A stretch of DNA of 64,000 nucleotides from Clostridium bornimense (GTDB lineage: Bacteria; Bacillota; Clostridia; Clostridiales; Clostridiaceae), in the NCBI RefSeq assembly GCF_000577895.1, contig NZ_HG917868.1, positions 1,116,001 through 1,180,000 of the forward strand, in the 5' to 3' direction. The position numbers were made by a program, and so were the translations under genes. The stretch's first letter is position 1. Each line of letters opens with the position of its first letter. This document shows, in pieces, positions 25,851-34,808 of this stretch. The notes under the pieces are model-generated. The model saw nothing but the letters and a program-made list of their open reading frames with translations. It did no database searches and was not told the DNA's origin.

Positions 25851-28190
25851 ATGAAAAGTGAGATTAAGATATCTATACGAAATCTAGTAGAGTTTGTTAT
25901 GAGGAGAGGAAGTATAGATAATAGGTATGTTAGTTCCATAAAAGCTTTAGAAGGAATAAGAGGACATCAAAAAGTTCAGGGATCCTATGGTGATAATTAC
26001 ATGGCAGAGGTGTCGTTATCTCATATATTTACTTATGAAGATGTTGATATTAAGGTGGAAGGTAGAGTTGATGGAATACTAATAGAAGATGAAAAAGTTA
26101 CTATAGATGAAATAAAAACAACAACAAGGGATTTACTTATTATCGATGAAGATTTTAATCCGCTTCACTGGGCACAGGGTAAGTGTTATGGATATATTTA
26201 TTGTATTGAAAATAAAATAGATAATATTTATGTTCAGATAACTTATTACAATGTAGATACTGGATATACTAGAATATTAAAAAATCAATATTCTGTTGAT
26301 GAATTAGAAAGATTTTTCTTTAGCTTACTTGATGAATACAAATATTGGTATGATGAAAAAATTAATTGGCAAGATAAGAGAAATAAATCAATAAGTAATT
26401 TGCAGTTTCCTTTCAAAGAATATAGAAAAGGTCAAAGAGAGTTAGCGGTAAGAGTATATAAAAGTATAATTAATAGTAAAAAGTGTTTTGCAAGAGCACC
26501 TACAGGTATAGGAAAAACTGTATCAACATTGTTTCCAACAATTAAGGCTATGGGAGAGGGACATACATCGAAAATATTTTATTTAACAGCTAAAACTATT
26601 ACTAGAGAAGTTGCAGAGGATACTATTAACTTTATGAGGAAAAGAGGTCTAATGATAAGTTCTGTAACATTAACAGCAAAAGAAAAAGTTTGTAAGATGG
26701 ATGAGATGAATTGTAATCCAGAGTATTGTTCATATGCTAATGGTTATTTTGATAGATTGAATGGAGCTTTGAAGAAAATAATCAAAGAATATAATAATTT
26801 TGATAGAAAAATTATAGATGAAATTAGTGAGAAATATAAATTATGTCCATTTGAATTATCCTTAGAATTAACCTCTATAGCAGATATTATAGTAGGAGAT
26901 TATAATTATGTTTTTGATCCTAGAGTATATTTAAAAAGATTTTTTGAAGAAAAAGAAAATGATTATACTCTCCTAATTGATGAAGGACATAACCTAGTTG
27001 ATCGAGCACGTTCTATGTATTCTTCTCAATTATATGAGGAACAATTTATAGAAGTAAAAAAGTCACTAAAGAAAGGAACAAGATTATTTAATTCTATTAA
27101 GGAGATCATTGATTATCTTAAAGATAAAGGATCAGTTTTAAAAGTTATAGATGAAAATTATATTATAGAAAATGAAGAACTAAAGGAATTTCATAAGTTG
27201 TTAGAGGAATTTATAATTTTATGTGATTATTATCTATCAAAATCGTCAGAGGTTAATAAAGAGTTATTACAATTATATTTTGATATTCATAATTTTATAG
27301 TTATTTCACAGTATTACGATGAACATTATGTGACATTGAGTAAGTATGATTTTAAAGGAATTAATATAATACTTTATTGTGTTGATCCATCTAAAGTTAT
27401 TCAAGAAAGAATGAAAAAATGTAAATCATCAATTATTTTTTCAGCTACGCTTATGCCGATAAACTATTTTAAAGATATATATGGATATAAAGAAGGAGAT
27501 TATAGTATAAATCTGCAAAGTCCTTTTAATATCGATAATAGAATTATAATGATAGGCGATAATGTTGATACTACCTATAAAAAAAGAAGAGAAACAAGTT
27601 CTCAGATAGTAGACTATATTATGAATTTTACAACTTCTAAAGAAGGGAATTATATAGTCTTTTTTCCTTCTTATGAGTATATGAAAATTATTTATGAGAA
27701 GGTAATCAGTGAACATAAAGAAATAAATATATTTATGCAGAAAAGTGATATGACCGAGGAAGAAAAAGAAAAGTTTTTAGACTTATTTAATGAGGAGAAT
27801 AAAAAAACTTATATTGGATTTTGCGTATTAGGAGGACATTTTTCTGAAGGGATAGATTTAGTAGGAGACAAACTTATAGGTGTAATAATTGTAGGTGTAG
27901 GAATGCCTCAAATATGCATTGAAAGAGAAATTATTAAAAACTATTTTGATAAAGAGAGTAAGGGGTTTTACTATAGTTATATATATCCAGGTATTATAAA
28001 AGTTTTGCAAGCAGCAGGTCGTTGTATAAGAACGGAAGAGGACAGGGGAGCAATTTTGCTATTAGACACTAGGTATTCCAAAAATCAGTATAGGAGCTTA
28101 CTTCCAGAAGAATGGCTTTCATGTATTAAAGTTAGAGGTGGTAATGAAGTTAAAAAGTGTTGTAAAGAGTTTTGGAATAAATGGTGTTAA
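25851..28190 (+). CDS. XPD/DinG-family helicase with N-terminal nuclease-like domain
   Basis: A 779-aa superfamily 2 DNA helicase. Residues about 1-165 look like a PD-(D/E)xK nuclease fold: GRVDGI, then TIDEIKTT and HWAQGKCYGYIY. The helicase has Walker A A216-P-T-G-I-G-K222-T, four Cys between CKMDEMNCNPEYC and LCPFEL consistent with the XPD iron-sulfur cluster, a DEGH box (377-380), and C-terminal motifs GGHFSEGIDL and QAAGRCIRTEEDRG. XPD-type helicases unwind 5'-3' in repair. Whether the nuclease-like part is active is uncertain: Asp and the ExK pair are visible. ATG is preceded by a weak GAGGAA. Confidence 0.85.
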   Translation: MKSEIKISIRNLVEFVMRRGSIDNRYVSSIKALEGIRGHQKVQGSYGDNYMAEVSLSHIFTYEDVDIKVEGRVDGILIEDEKVTIDEIKTTTRDLLIIDEDFNPLHWAQGKCYGYIYCIENKIDNIYVQITYYNVDTGYTRILKNQYSVDELERFFFSLLDEYKYWYDEKINWQDKRNKSISNLQFPFKEYRKGQRELAVRVYKSIINSKKCFARAPTGIGKTVSTLFPTIKAMGEGHTSKIFYLTAKTITREVAEDTINFMRKRGLMISSVTLTAKEKVCKMDEMNCNPEYCSYANGYFDRLNGALKKIIKEYNNFDRKIIDEISEKYKLCPFELSLELTSIADIIVGDYNYVFDPRVYLKRFFEEKENDYTLLIDEGHNLVDRARSMYSSQLYEEQFIEVKKSLKKGTRLFNSIKEIIDYLKDKGSVLKVIDENYIIENEELKEFHKLLEEFIILCDYYLSKSSEVNKELLQLYFDIHNFIVISQYYDEHYVTLSKYDFKGINIILYCVDPSKVIQERMKKCKSSIIFSATLMPINYFKDIYGYKEGDYSINLQSPFNIDNRIIMIGDNVDTTYKKRRETSSQIVDYIMNFTTSKEGNYIVFFPSYEYMKIIYEKVISEHKEINIFMQKSDMTEEEKEKFLDLFNEENKKTYIGFCVLGGHFSEGIDLVGDKLIGVIIVGVGMPQICIEREIIKNYFDKESKGFYYSYIYPGIIKVLQAAGRCIRTEEDRGAILLLDTRYSKNQYRSLLPEEWLSCIKVRGGNEVKKCCKEFWNKWC

Positions 28191-28196
28191 TTATTA

Positions 28197-28233
28197 AAAA
28201 GCTGCTATGAATAAAAGGTTCATGGCAGCTTTT
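28197..28233. terminator. Bidirectional terminator between the helicase and methyltransferase genes
   Basis: 15-bp stem AAAAGCTGCTATGAA (28197-28211) / TTCATGGCAGCTTTT (28219-28233) with one G-T pair and a 7-nt loop, between convergent genes. Confidence 0.9.
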
Positions 28234-28238
28234 TATAT

Positions 28239-28844
28239 TTAGGACAGCCTATATATTAAAAATTTATAGCGTTTATTTTTCTTATATAAATTATCAATAG
28301 GAATTTCATATAATAATGAAAAAGATGTGTTATTTTCCAGATAAAATATATAATCATCAGATGGATAATATAATATTATATCTACAGTCCGAGGACTTTC
28401 TTCTATGGAATACAGTATATTTTGAATTACTTTTATAAATATTTGTTCTGAAAAAGGATTAAAAAAGTAAAATTTATTATCTGATGGATTTATAGTATAT
28501 TTTTCAGCTAAAGTATTAATAAAAGTAATAGGGTTAGCGATATTTTTATGCTTTTTGTTAAAAGACTTAATATTATTTATAGCGCACTTATGATAATAAG
28601 GATTCATTTCTATACCAACACTATTGCAGCTAAAAAAGTAGTTGCTATAAAAACTAAGACGTCCTTTACCGCAACCGAAATCTATAATAGTATCATTTTC
28701 GGATAAGAAATATTCCTTAAAAAGAATTTCTAGAGCTTCATAAGATGTTGGTTCATAAACATTATAATGAATAGATTCATTATATTTTTTTTGTTCGCCT
28801 GTAGTAGTTATGTTTAATAATTTTTCGTAATAATGATCTTTCAT
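28239..28844 (-). CDS. Class I SAM-dependent methyltransferase, substrate unknown
   Basis: A 201-aa Rossmann-fold methyltransferase: motif I IIDFGCGKGRLSFY (about 55-68), acidic strand 2 VGIEMNPYYHKCAIN, and an FFNPFS turn near residue 125 in place of the usual motif IV. The FFNPFSE motif is seen in small clostridial class I methyltransferases of unknown target. AAGGAAG precedes the ATG. Convergent with the helicase gene; no substrate clue from neighbours. Confidence 0.8.
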   Translation of the reverse strand: MKDHYYEKLLNITTTGEQKKYNESIHYNVYEPTSYEALEILFKEYFLSENDTIIDFGCGKGRLSFYSNYFFSCNSVGIEMNPYYHKCAINNIKSFNKKHKNIANPITFINTLAEKYTINPSDNKFYFFNPFSEQIFIKVIQNILYSIEESPRTVDIILYYPSDDYIFYLENNTSFSLLYEIPIDNLYKKNKRYKFLIYRLS

Positions 28845-28934
28845 TTGTATTTCTTCCTTAGGTTTCGTAATATATATTATTATTTATTATATATTACAAA
28901 TTAGAGTATTTAAATATAATATATGAAAGTAAAA

Positions 28935-28975
28935 GGGATATCGCAATAATGATTAAATTTCATTAACGATAGCCC
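28935..28975. terminator. Hairpin of the TATCGC family
   Basis: GGGATATCG (28935-28943) pairs with CGATAGCCC (28967-28975) with one mismatch; the loop contains GATTAAATTTCATTA. On the minus strand it is followed by TTTTAC and would terminate the small Asn-rich gene. Confidence 0.65.
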
Positions 28976-29045
28976 TTTGTGAATTATTTAAATATGAACT
29001 AAAACGTAAGCTTAAATAATTCATTATTTAGCAGCACCTAATGAA

Positions 29046-29342
29046 TTATTTTTTGCAACAGTTATTTAGTACTTTTTCTAATACGCATGTATTAGCATTA
29101 ACAAGATAGCTATTCATGTTAAATAAGTAACTAGAATAATATAATATGGTGAACCAATACATAAAGATTAATAAAAATATAGTAGATTGACCTTGGTTAA
29201 AAAATCCATTTATTAAGCCTAAGTTATTACAATTATTCATAGCATTAAGTGTAGCTAGATCATTTACTGTATTTGTTGTTGTATTATTATTTATGCATTC
29301 TGAAATTCCATTTAGGTTATTCAAGAAATTATAATCTTCCAT
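29046..29342 (-). CDS. 98-aa Asn-rich single-span membrane protein, unknown
   Basis: No family recognised. Residues 1-48 are soluble and unusually rich in Asn and Thr, then comes a hydrophobic aromatic segment STIFLLIFMYWFTILYYSSY (about 53-72) and a short tail with paired Cys before the Lys end. The ATG at 29342 is preferred over one 60 nt upstream because AGGAGCG lies 7 nt before it. Composition resembles some spore- or surface-associated small proteins, but that is only an impression. Confidence 0.55.
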   Translation of the reverse strand: MEDYNFLNNLNGISECINNNTTTNTVNDLATLNAMNNCNNLGLINGFFNQGQSTIFLLIFMYWFTILYYSSYLFNMNSYLVNANTCVLEKVLNNCCKK

Positions 29343-29507
29343 AAATTCGCTCCTAGAAAACATTGCTCTATATATAATATGGAAAATATTTAAAGGTGAC
29401 ACATATAAATATATAATAAATAAATGAAAAAAATAGAAAAATATGATATTATTAACATAGACTTATAAAGAGTAATGTATTTCAATAGAGTTAGTGAGGT
29501 AAAATAT

Positions 29508-30881
29508 ATGAAGTTTAAAATGAGTAAATGGTGTATTAGTGTTATTGTGAGTGCTATGGTTATTGTCTCATATATTGGTGTATCAATATTCTTCACAAAT
29601 AAATTTTATTTTGGGTCTAAGATAAATTCTGTTAAGGCTACAGGGAAAACTGTTGATGAGGTCAATAATGAAATAGAGAAAAAAATAAAATCATATACAT
29701 TGAAAATAAAAGGTAGAGATAAATTTGAATCAGAAATAAAAGGATCTGACATAGGACTTAAATATAAGTCAGGAGACGAAGTGGAAAAAATAAAAGAAAG
29801 TCAAAATCCTTTTGGATGGATAAAAGGAATATTCCACGGAACAGAATCAACGATATCTGAAATGGTTGAGTATGATGAAGAACTGTTAAAAGCTGAAGTT
29901 GATAAGTTAGATTGTTTTAAAGAAGAAAATATAGTAGAGCCTAAAAATCCTACATTTAAATATGGGGATAAGGGTTATGAGATAGTAGATAAAGTTAATG
30001 GAAATAAGGTTAATAAAGATTTATTAATTGAGAACATATCAAAGGCTATAATAGATGGAAAAAGTACTTTAAATTTAGATAAAGTAGATTGTTATGAGAA
30101 ACCACAGTATACAAAAGATTCTAAAGAAGTTAAAGAAGCAAAAGCTATTTTAGATAAGTACTGTAATTCAAAGATAACATATAATATAAATGGAAAAGAA
30201 GAAATTTTAGATGGTTCTGTTATAAATACATGGATTAATATAGATAATGAATTTAAAGTTAATTTAGATAAAGATAGCATTGTAAACTACGTTGATAAGT
30301 TAGCTATGGAATGTAATACAATAGGAAATACAAGAAACTTCAAATCTTCCCTTGGCGATACAGTAAAAGTTAGTGGAGGAAATTATGGAGTGGTTATGGA
30401 TAAAGAAGGAGAAATATCATTTTTAGAAACAGCTATAGTTGAAGGGAAAGTTACTTCAAGAGAACCTGAATATTTGCAAACAGCTTTTTCAAGTGGTGTT
30501 GATGATATAGGAGATACGTATGTAGAGGTTAATCTATCTAGTCAACATATTTGGTTTTATAAAAAAGGACAACTTATAACAGAAGGTGATGTTGTAACAG
30601 GAAATGTATCCAATAATTGTGCTACACCAACAGGGGTTTATAGATTAAATTATAAAGAAAAAAATGCAACATTAAAAGGAGAAGATTATGAAACACCAGT
30701 AAGTTTCTGGATGCCTTTTAATGGAGGGATAGGTATTCATGATGCTACATGGAGGTCAGCTTTTGGTGGTAATATATATTATAATAGTGGATCACATGGG
30801 TGTGTAAATGCTCCTTATGATGTAGCTAATGCAATATTTGATAATATTGAACCAGGAACTCCTATAATATGTTATTCTTAA
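29508..30881 (+). CDS. L,D-transpeptidase (YkuD domain) with peptidoglycan-binding region
   Basis: A 457-aa membrane-anchored enzyme. N-terminal anchor (about 8-30), a region resembling two PG_binding_4 modules (about 40-300), and a C-terminal YkuD domain whose active site reads S-H430-G-C432-V-N-A-P. YkuD enzymes make or remodel 3-3 peptide crosslinks, insensitive to most penicillins, or attach proteins to the wall. The internal start at 29508 was chosen because GAGGT lies about 8 nt before it and it begins just before the anchor. Single-gene unit ending at a terminator. Confidence 0.9.
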   Translation: MKFKMSKWCISVIVSAMVIVSYIGVSIFFTNKFYFGSKINSVKATGKTVDEVNNEIEKKIKSYTLKIKGRDKFESEIKGSDIGLKYKSGDEVEKIKESQNPFGWIKGIFHGTESTISEMVEYDEELLKAEVDKLDCFKEENIVEPKNPTFKYGDKGYEIVDKVNGNKVNKDLLIENISKAIIDGKSTLNLDKVDCYEKPQYTKDSKEVKEAKAILDKYCNSKITYNINGKEEILDGSVINTWINIDNEFKVNLDKDSIVNYVDKLAMECNTIGNTRNFKSSLGDTVKVSGGNYGVVMDKEGEISFLETAIVEGKVTSREPEYLQTAFSSGVDDIGDTYVEVNLSSQHIWFYKKGQLITEGDVVTGNVSNNCATPTGVYRLNYKEKNATLKGEDYETPVSFWMPFNGGIGIHDATWRSAFGGNIYYNSGSHGCVNAPYDVANAIFDNIEPGTPIICYS

Positions 30882-30899
30882 TATGTGATATGTAAATTT

Positions 30900-30941
30900 A
30901 AAGAGCTGAATCACAATAAATTGTGCTTCAGCTCTTTATTT
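30900..30941 (+). terminator. Terminator after the L,D-transpeptidase gene
   Basis: 17-bp stem with one mismatch (30900-30916 with 30921-30937), TAAA loop, followed by TATTTTAT. Confidence 0.85.
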
Positions 30942-31062
30942 TATCTTATTGTTTAGGTTTTAATATTACTTTTGTTAAAATGAACTAAATTCAATAATGT
31001 TTTTGTAATATAAAGAATAAAAATAAAATATAATTTAATGAAATAATTATAAAGGAGTAAAT

Positions 31063-31518
31063 ATGAGAAGCACTTTATTTATTAGTGAGAGTGAAAATAA
31101 TTATGCTAAAAGAATATCGGATATTTTAGCATTGCTTTTAGGACCTGGTAGAAGTGTAGATATTAATGCTCTTTCAAGAGATGTAGATCATTATAAAAAT
31201 ATAGTATTTACTATTTGCTTTAATAAGAATTATATAGCAGAAAAAACGTTATTATATATAAAAGATATGAGAAATGTTTTAAAAGATAAAAAAATAGTTA
31301 TGTTAGTTATATTAGAAGATGAAAGTGATAGTGAAGAGTTTAAAAGTAATATTATAGAATCTTTAGGGAAGAAACCAGATGTATTAGAATTTATGATAGG
31401 TAAAGTAGAAGAAAAAGAATTACTGAAAATAGCACATAATATAGCAGAAAAATTGAATAAGAACTCTAAGAAGATAGATAACATAGTATATATTTTAGAA
31501 AAGTTAAAAAACAAATAG
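31063..31518 (+). CDS. Flavodoxin-like protein, degenerate FMN loop
   Basis: A 151-aa soluble protein of alternating strands and helices. The order TLFISESENNYAKRISDIL, DVDHYKNIVFTICFNKNY, KKIVMLVILEDESD and the late MIGKVEEKELLKIA follows the flavodoxin_5/HemG pattern, but the first loop lacks the Thr/Ser set that binds FMN phosphate (SESENN instead of a GSxTG-like loop). It may bind FMN poorly or not at all. AAAGGAG precedes the ATG. Own transcript; the assignment is fold-level only. Confidence 0.55.
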   Translation: MRSTLFISESENNYAKRISDILALLLGPGRSVDINALSRDVDHYKNIVFTICFNKNYIAEKTLLYIKDMRNVLKDKKIVMLVILEDESDSEEFKSNIIESLGKKPDVLEFMIGKVEEKELLKIAHNIAEKLNKNSKKIDNIVYILEKLKNK

Positions 31519-31629
31519 TAAATAAAGGTAGCTAAATAAAAATAAAGGCTACCTTTTATTTTTATTTGAAGAATATTGTATTTTTTAATTGCATATTTGT
31601 ATAAAAAATGACAAAAAATATTAATCGTG

Positions 31630-31658
31630 TTGACATATATAGAAAAAGGTGGTAAATT
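31630..31658 (+). promoter_or_regulatory. Promoter of the fibro-slime gene
   Basis: TTGACA (31630-31635), 17-bp spacer, TAAATT (31653-31658); the transcript would start about 45 nt before the TTG start codon. Confidence 0.7.
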
Positions 31659-31710
31659 AGTATTTGAAATGAAAATAAAGTAATAATGTGTAATAAAGGA
31701 GAGGGAAAAG

Positions 31711-33690
31711 TTGAAAGGTATAAGAAGAATAAGTAAATTTTTATTAATTGTAATTTGCTTAAGCAACATGCTTTTTAATGTAAGTGAAGTTAAAGCAGAT
31801 AATGAAGATGAAAAGGTAGTAAAAAGAACATTACCTATAACAGTAAGAGATTTTAACAGTGATTGGAAAATGTTCTCTAATGGAAATGATTTTACTGATG
31901 ATAATAATAAACAAAATGTTATTAAAGATATGGTTGAAGGAATTGATCCTGTAAGCAGAAAGATAATCTTTTCTACTGAAGGATATAATTACGAAGTAGA
32001 TAGACTTATAAAAAAAGGAAAATTCAAAGAAGGCAATAGAGGAACATTAGATGAGGCTAAGAAATTATATGAACAATTACAAGAAGGAAAAGATGTAAAG
32101 AAAAAATTGCTTTCAACAGCATACGGATATGCTTATTATTATATGAATAGTTATTTTCAAGATGTAGAAGGTCTGAATACAATAGTTGATGAGAAAGAAT
32201 TACCACTTTATAGCCGTGGTGGAGATGCTATGGGTTATGATAGCTCAAATGAAGATGAAGCCTATGGAAAATGTGGATTTTTTATAGCTGATGGCAAAGG
32301 ATTTAATGAAGAAAGGGCACATCAAAATTGTAATGGAACTCATAATTATCACTTTACATTAGAATCACATACTGAATTTACATATAAAGAAGGTCAATGG
32401 TTTGAATTTGCCGGAGATGATGATGTATGGGTATTTATTAATGGAGAGCTTATTGCAGACATAGGGGGAGTTCATGCTAAGAAAAGCGTAAAAGTAGAGC
32501 TGGATAAATTGCAAAACTTAATTCCTGGAGAGACATATAGCTTTGATTTGTTTTATATGGAAAGAGGAGCAGGAGAATCTAATTTAACAATTGAAACAAA
32601 TATGAATTTTAGAAATCCTAATTTAAATGTAGAAGAAAATGCATATACTATTGATTCTAATGGAGAAGAGTCACCAGCAATATCTGTATATGAAGGAGAA
32701 AAAATATATTATACATTTACAATGACTAATACTGGAGATGCTACATTAAAGAATATAGAATTTGATAGCGAATTATTAGGTGTTAAAATAAATACAGATG
32801 GAATCTTTAAGAATGGAGTAAAAAAGGATAGTGAAGTTTCTTTTATAAAGAAAGATTCCAAAGGTAATATAAAGTTAAAGACAAACGATTTTAAAGAAGC
32901 ATTAGGGTCTTTAAGTATTGGCGAAACTATAGAAGTTAGATGTAATAAAGAATTAAGTTATACTGCTACAGAAGAAGATGCCAATGCAAAAGAACCAGTA
33001 ATCATTAATGAGGTAGTTGGTACAGCAACTTATGAAGAAAATAAGCTAGTAGATGAAGCAGAAGTAGCAGTTAATGTGAAGAAGATTGGTGAATATAATG
33101 CTACAATAAGAAATAATGTCAATACAATAGAACGTGATGGAGAAGTTATATATGATTGTAGTAAAGATGAAGTTATCCCTAAAGTAAAGAAAGATGATGT
33201 AGTTACTTTTAAATTTGACGTTATTAATAAGACTGTTGATAAAGATGGAAATCCATTGCCTATTGATAAATTATCAATTTCTGATGCTATGACTCCAGCA
33301 GACTATAATAATGATAAATGGGAATTTTACAGTGACGATATTAAAAATTTTGATAGCAGTAATTTTAATTTAGGAGCAAATGAAAAAATAGAAGTTATCA
33401 CTAATGAATATGTAGTAAAAGAAGATTGTGATAATATCATACTTGTAAATACAGTAGTGCTTAATAGATTAGAAAGTAAATTAGATCAAGATTCTGTAAG
33501 TTTAGATTATGAAGATGAGATAATTGAAGATGTAAAAGGTGTAACAGATATAACTAATGATGATGATGATGATAAGGAAAAAGGAAATGGAATATTAACA
33601 AAGACCGGAGGACTTTCAGTAACAATTTTTGCTGGAATAGGAATTGTTTTAGTAGCAATTGGTGCTTTTGTTTGGTTTAAGAAAAGATAA
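31711..33690 (+). CDS. Fibro-slime domain surface protein with LTKTG sortase motif
   Basis: A 659-aa wall-anchored protein. Signal peptide about 1-30; fibro-slime (PA14-like) domain about 40-310, recognised by PITVRDFNSDW, FEFAGDDDVWVFINGELI and GGVHAKKS near its end; two DUF11/DUF7507-like beta-sandwich repeats (about 315-455 and 460-615) with a NTGDATLKNI motif; and a sortase tail LTKTGG, hydrophobic stretch, FKKR. The metal-binding DD of PA14 lectins is present in GDDDVW, so a sugar-binding adhesin role is plausible. Start is TTG with AAAGGAGAGGG upstream. No sortase gene is in the window. Confidence 0.88.
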   Translation: MKGIRRISKFLLIVICLSNMLFNVSEVKADNEDEKVVKRTLPITVRDFNSDWKMFSNGNDFTDDNNKQNVIKDMVEGIDPVSRKIIFSTEGYNYEVDRLIKKGKFKEGNRGTLDEAKKLYEQLQEGKDVKKKLLSTAYGYAYYYMNSYFQDVEGLNTIVDEKELPLYSRGGDAMGYDSSNEDEAYGKCGFFIADGKGFNEERAHQNCNGTHNYHFTLESHTEFTYKEGQWFEFAGDDDVWVFINGELIADIGGVHAKKSVKVELDKLQNLIPGETYSFDLFYMERGAGESNLTIETNMNFRNPNLNVEENAYTIDSNGEESPAISVYEGEKIYYTFTMTNTGDATLKNIEFDSELLGVKINTDGIFKNGVKKDSEVSFIKKDSKGNIKLKTNDFKEALGSLSIGETIEVRCNKELSYTATEEDANAKEPVIINEVVGTATYEENKLVDEAEVAVNVKKIGEYNATIRNNVNTIERDGEVIYDCSKDEVIPKVKKDDVVTFKFDVINKTVDKDGNPLPIDKLSISDAMTPADYNNDKWEFYSDDIKNFDSSNFNLGANEKIEVITNEYVVKEDCDNIILVNTVVLNRLESKLDQDSVSLDYEDEIIEDVKGVTDITNDDDDDKEKGNGILTKTGGLSVTIFAGIGIVLVAIGAFVWFKKR

Positions 33691-33924
33691 TAAATAAGAA
33701 GAGGCTGTCGCTATAGCAAATGAAAATTTGTATGCAAGGCCTCTTTTTTAATTTACAATTCAAGATTCACAATTATCAACTGAGATGGAGATTTCTGCAT
33801 AATTATCATATGAAAATGTCAAATTTCATTGACTCCCCCAACCATTTTTGCTGTCTGCAGAACTACAATATTTTTCCAAAAGGGGAAAATCAACATTAAT
33901 TGTAAATTATGAGATACTCATTCT
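33691..33924. repeat. Intergenic repeat element, copy C, with terminator
   Basis: No gene. It begins with a hairpin AGAGGC (33700-33705) / GCCTCT (33739-33744) followed by six T, whose inside carries GCAAATGAAAATTTG as at 51310. Further on, GCTGTCTGCAGAACTACAATATTTTTCC and the following GGGGAAAATCAAC resemble copy B near 19461-19505. Confidence 0.6.
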
Positions 33925-34200
33925 TTAATTTATTTCTAAGATAAGTTTGTTATCTAAAAACTCTGAAGCTGTCTCAAATACTTTCAATGCTATATCGCAA
34001 TAGTTACCTAAATATTCTTTACTTTTACTATAATTATTCCATACAACTTTTAGCGGTAATGGAGATAACTCTAATAAACAATCATTTAGAGCATCAAGAT
34101 TATTACCGTAATAGCTTGGAAGGTTTAATTTATCTTTAATAATCTCATGAAAAATTTCTTTAGTTTTAAAATCTTCACCATTAAAAAACACAGAATTCAT
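33925..34200 (-). CDS. Barstar-family ribonuclease inhibitor
   Basis: A 91-aa acidic protein with the barstar pattern: VFFNGEDFKTKEIFHEIIKDKLNLPSYYG near the N-terminus, then GNNLDALNDCLLEL (the helix that plugs the nuclease site) and LPLKVVWNN. Barstars bind and block barnase in the producing cell. It lies 16 nt downstream of the barnase gene on the same strand, so nuclease and inhibitor are made together. An AGGGCAT-type ribosome site lies 5-10 nt before the ATG (GGAGGGC). Confidence 0.93.
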   Translation of the reverse strand: MNSVFFNGEDFKTKEIFHEIIKDKLNLPSYYGNNLDALNDCLLELSPLPLKVVWNNYSKSKEYLGNYCDIALKVFETASEFLDNKLILEIN

Positions 34201-34216
34201 AGTAAATGCCCTCCAA

Positions 34217-34741
34217 TCAGTAGTATTGAATGAATGTTTTGTAATGATCAGATGTACCGTAAATTAATCCATCATTGGAAAACACAATGCGATCACTACC
34301 ACGAGAACCACCTTTGTAATTTATATCGCATTCAGTCCAAGTTCGGCCTTCTTTAGTAGGTAGAGAATTTTCATAATTGCCGAAATAATCTCCTCCAATA
34401 CTTTTATTAGGAGCATATTTCCACAAATCATCACCAGGAGACCAACCAAGATTCATGGCTTCTTTTTTTGTAATAAAGTTATCAGGCAGTTTATTATATT
34501 GATGGATATAATCTGCTACCTCTTGAAAGCCATCAAGAATCTTATTTTCATTTATGGTATCGGAATTATTTGATGTTGTAGTATTGTTATCAATAATATT
34601 ATTATCAGCAGTAGTATTTTCAATAACAGTGTTATTATTTTTGAAATGATCTAAGACGTCAGGAGATACAAATCCTAAACCAACAGCGAATACTAATATT
34701 GAAAAAATAATTATTGACAATTTGTTATTAAATTTTTTCAT
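34217..34741 (-). CDS. Secreted barnase-family ribonuclease
   Basis: A 174-aa exported RNase. Signal peptide or anchor (about 1-27), Asn/Thr-rich linker (about 33-65), then the barnase fold. Catalytic residues line up with barnase at constant spacing: Glu137 (barnase E73) in RTWTECDINY, Arg147 (R83), Arg151 (R87) in GSDRIVFS, and His166 (H102) in SDHYKTF. The second ATG (34741) is preferred because GAGGTG is 5 nt upstream of it but only 2 nt from the first. The long Asn/Thr linker is unusual for barnase and could place the domain away from the wall. It is co-transcribed with barstar. Confidence 0.93.
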   Translation of the reverse strand: MKKFNNKLSIIIFSILVFAVGLGFVSPDVLDHFKNNNTVIENTTADNNIIDNNTTTSNNSDTINENKILDGFQEVADYIHQYNKLPDNFITKKEAMNLGWSPGDDLWKYAPNKSIGGDYFGNYENSLPTKEGRTWTECDINYKGGSRGSDRIVFSNDGLIYGTSDHYKTFIQYY

Positions 34742-34808
34742 CATATCACCTCAATTATATATTATAGAGAGTGTGTTATTAAATATAAAGAACAACTTTT
34801 AAATTGAT

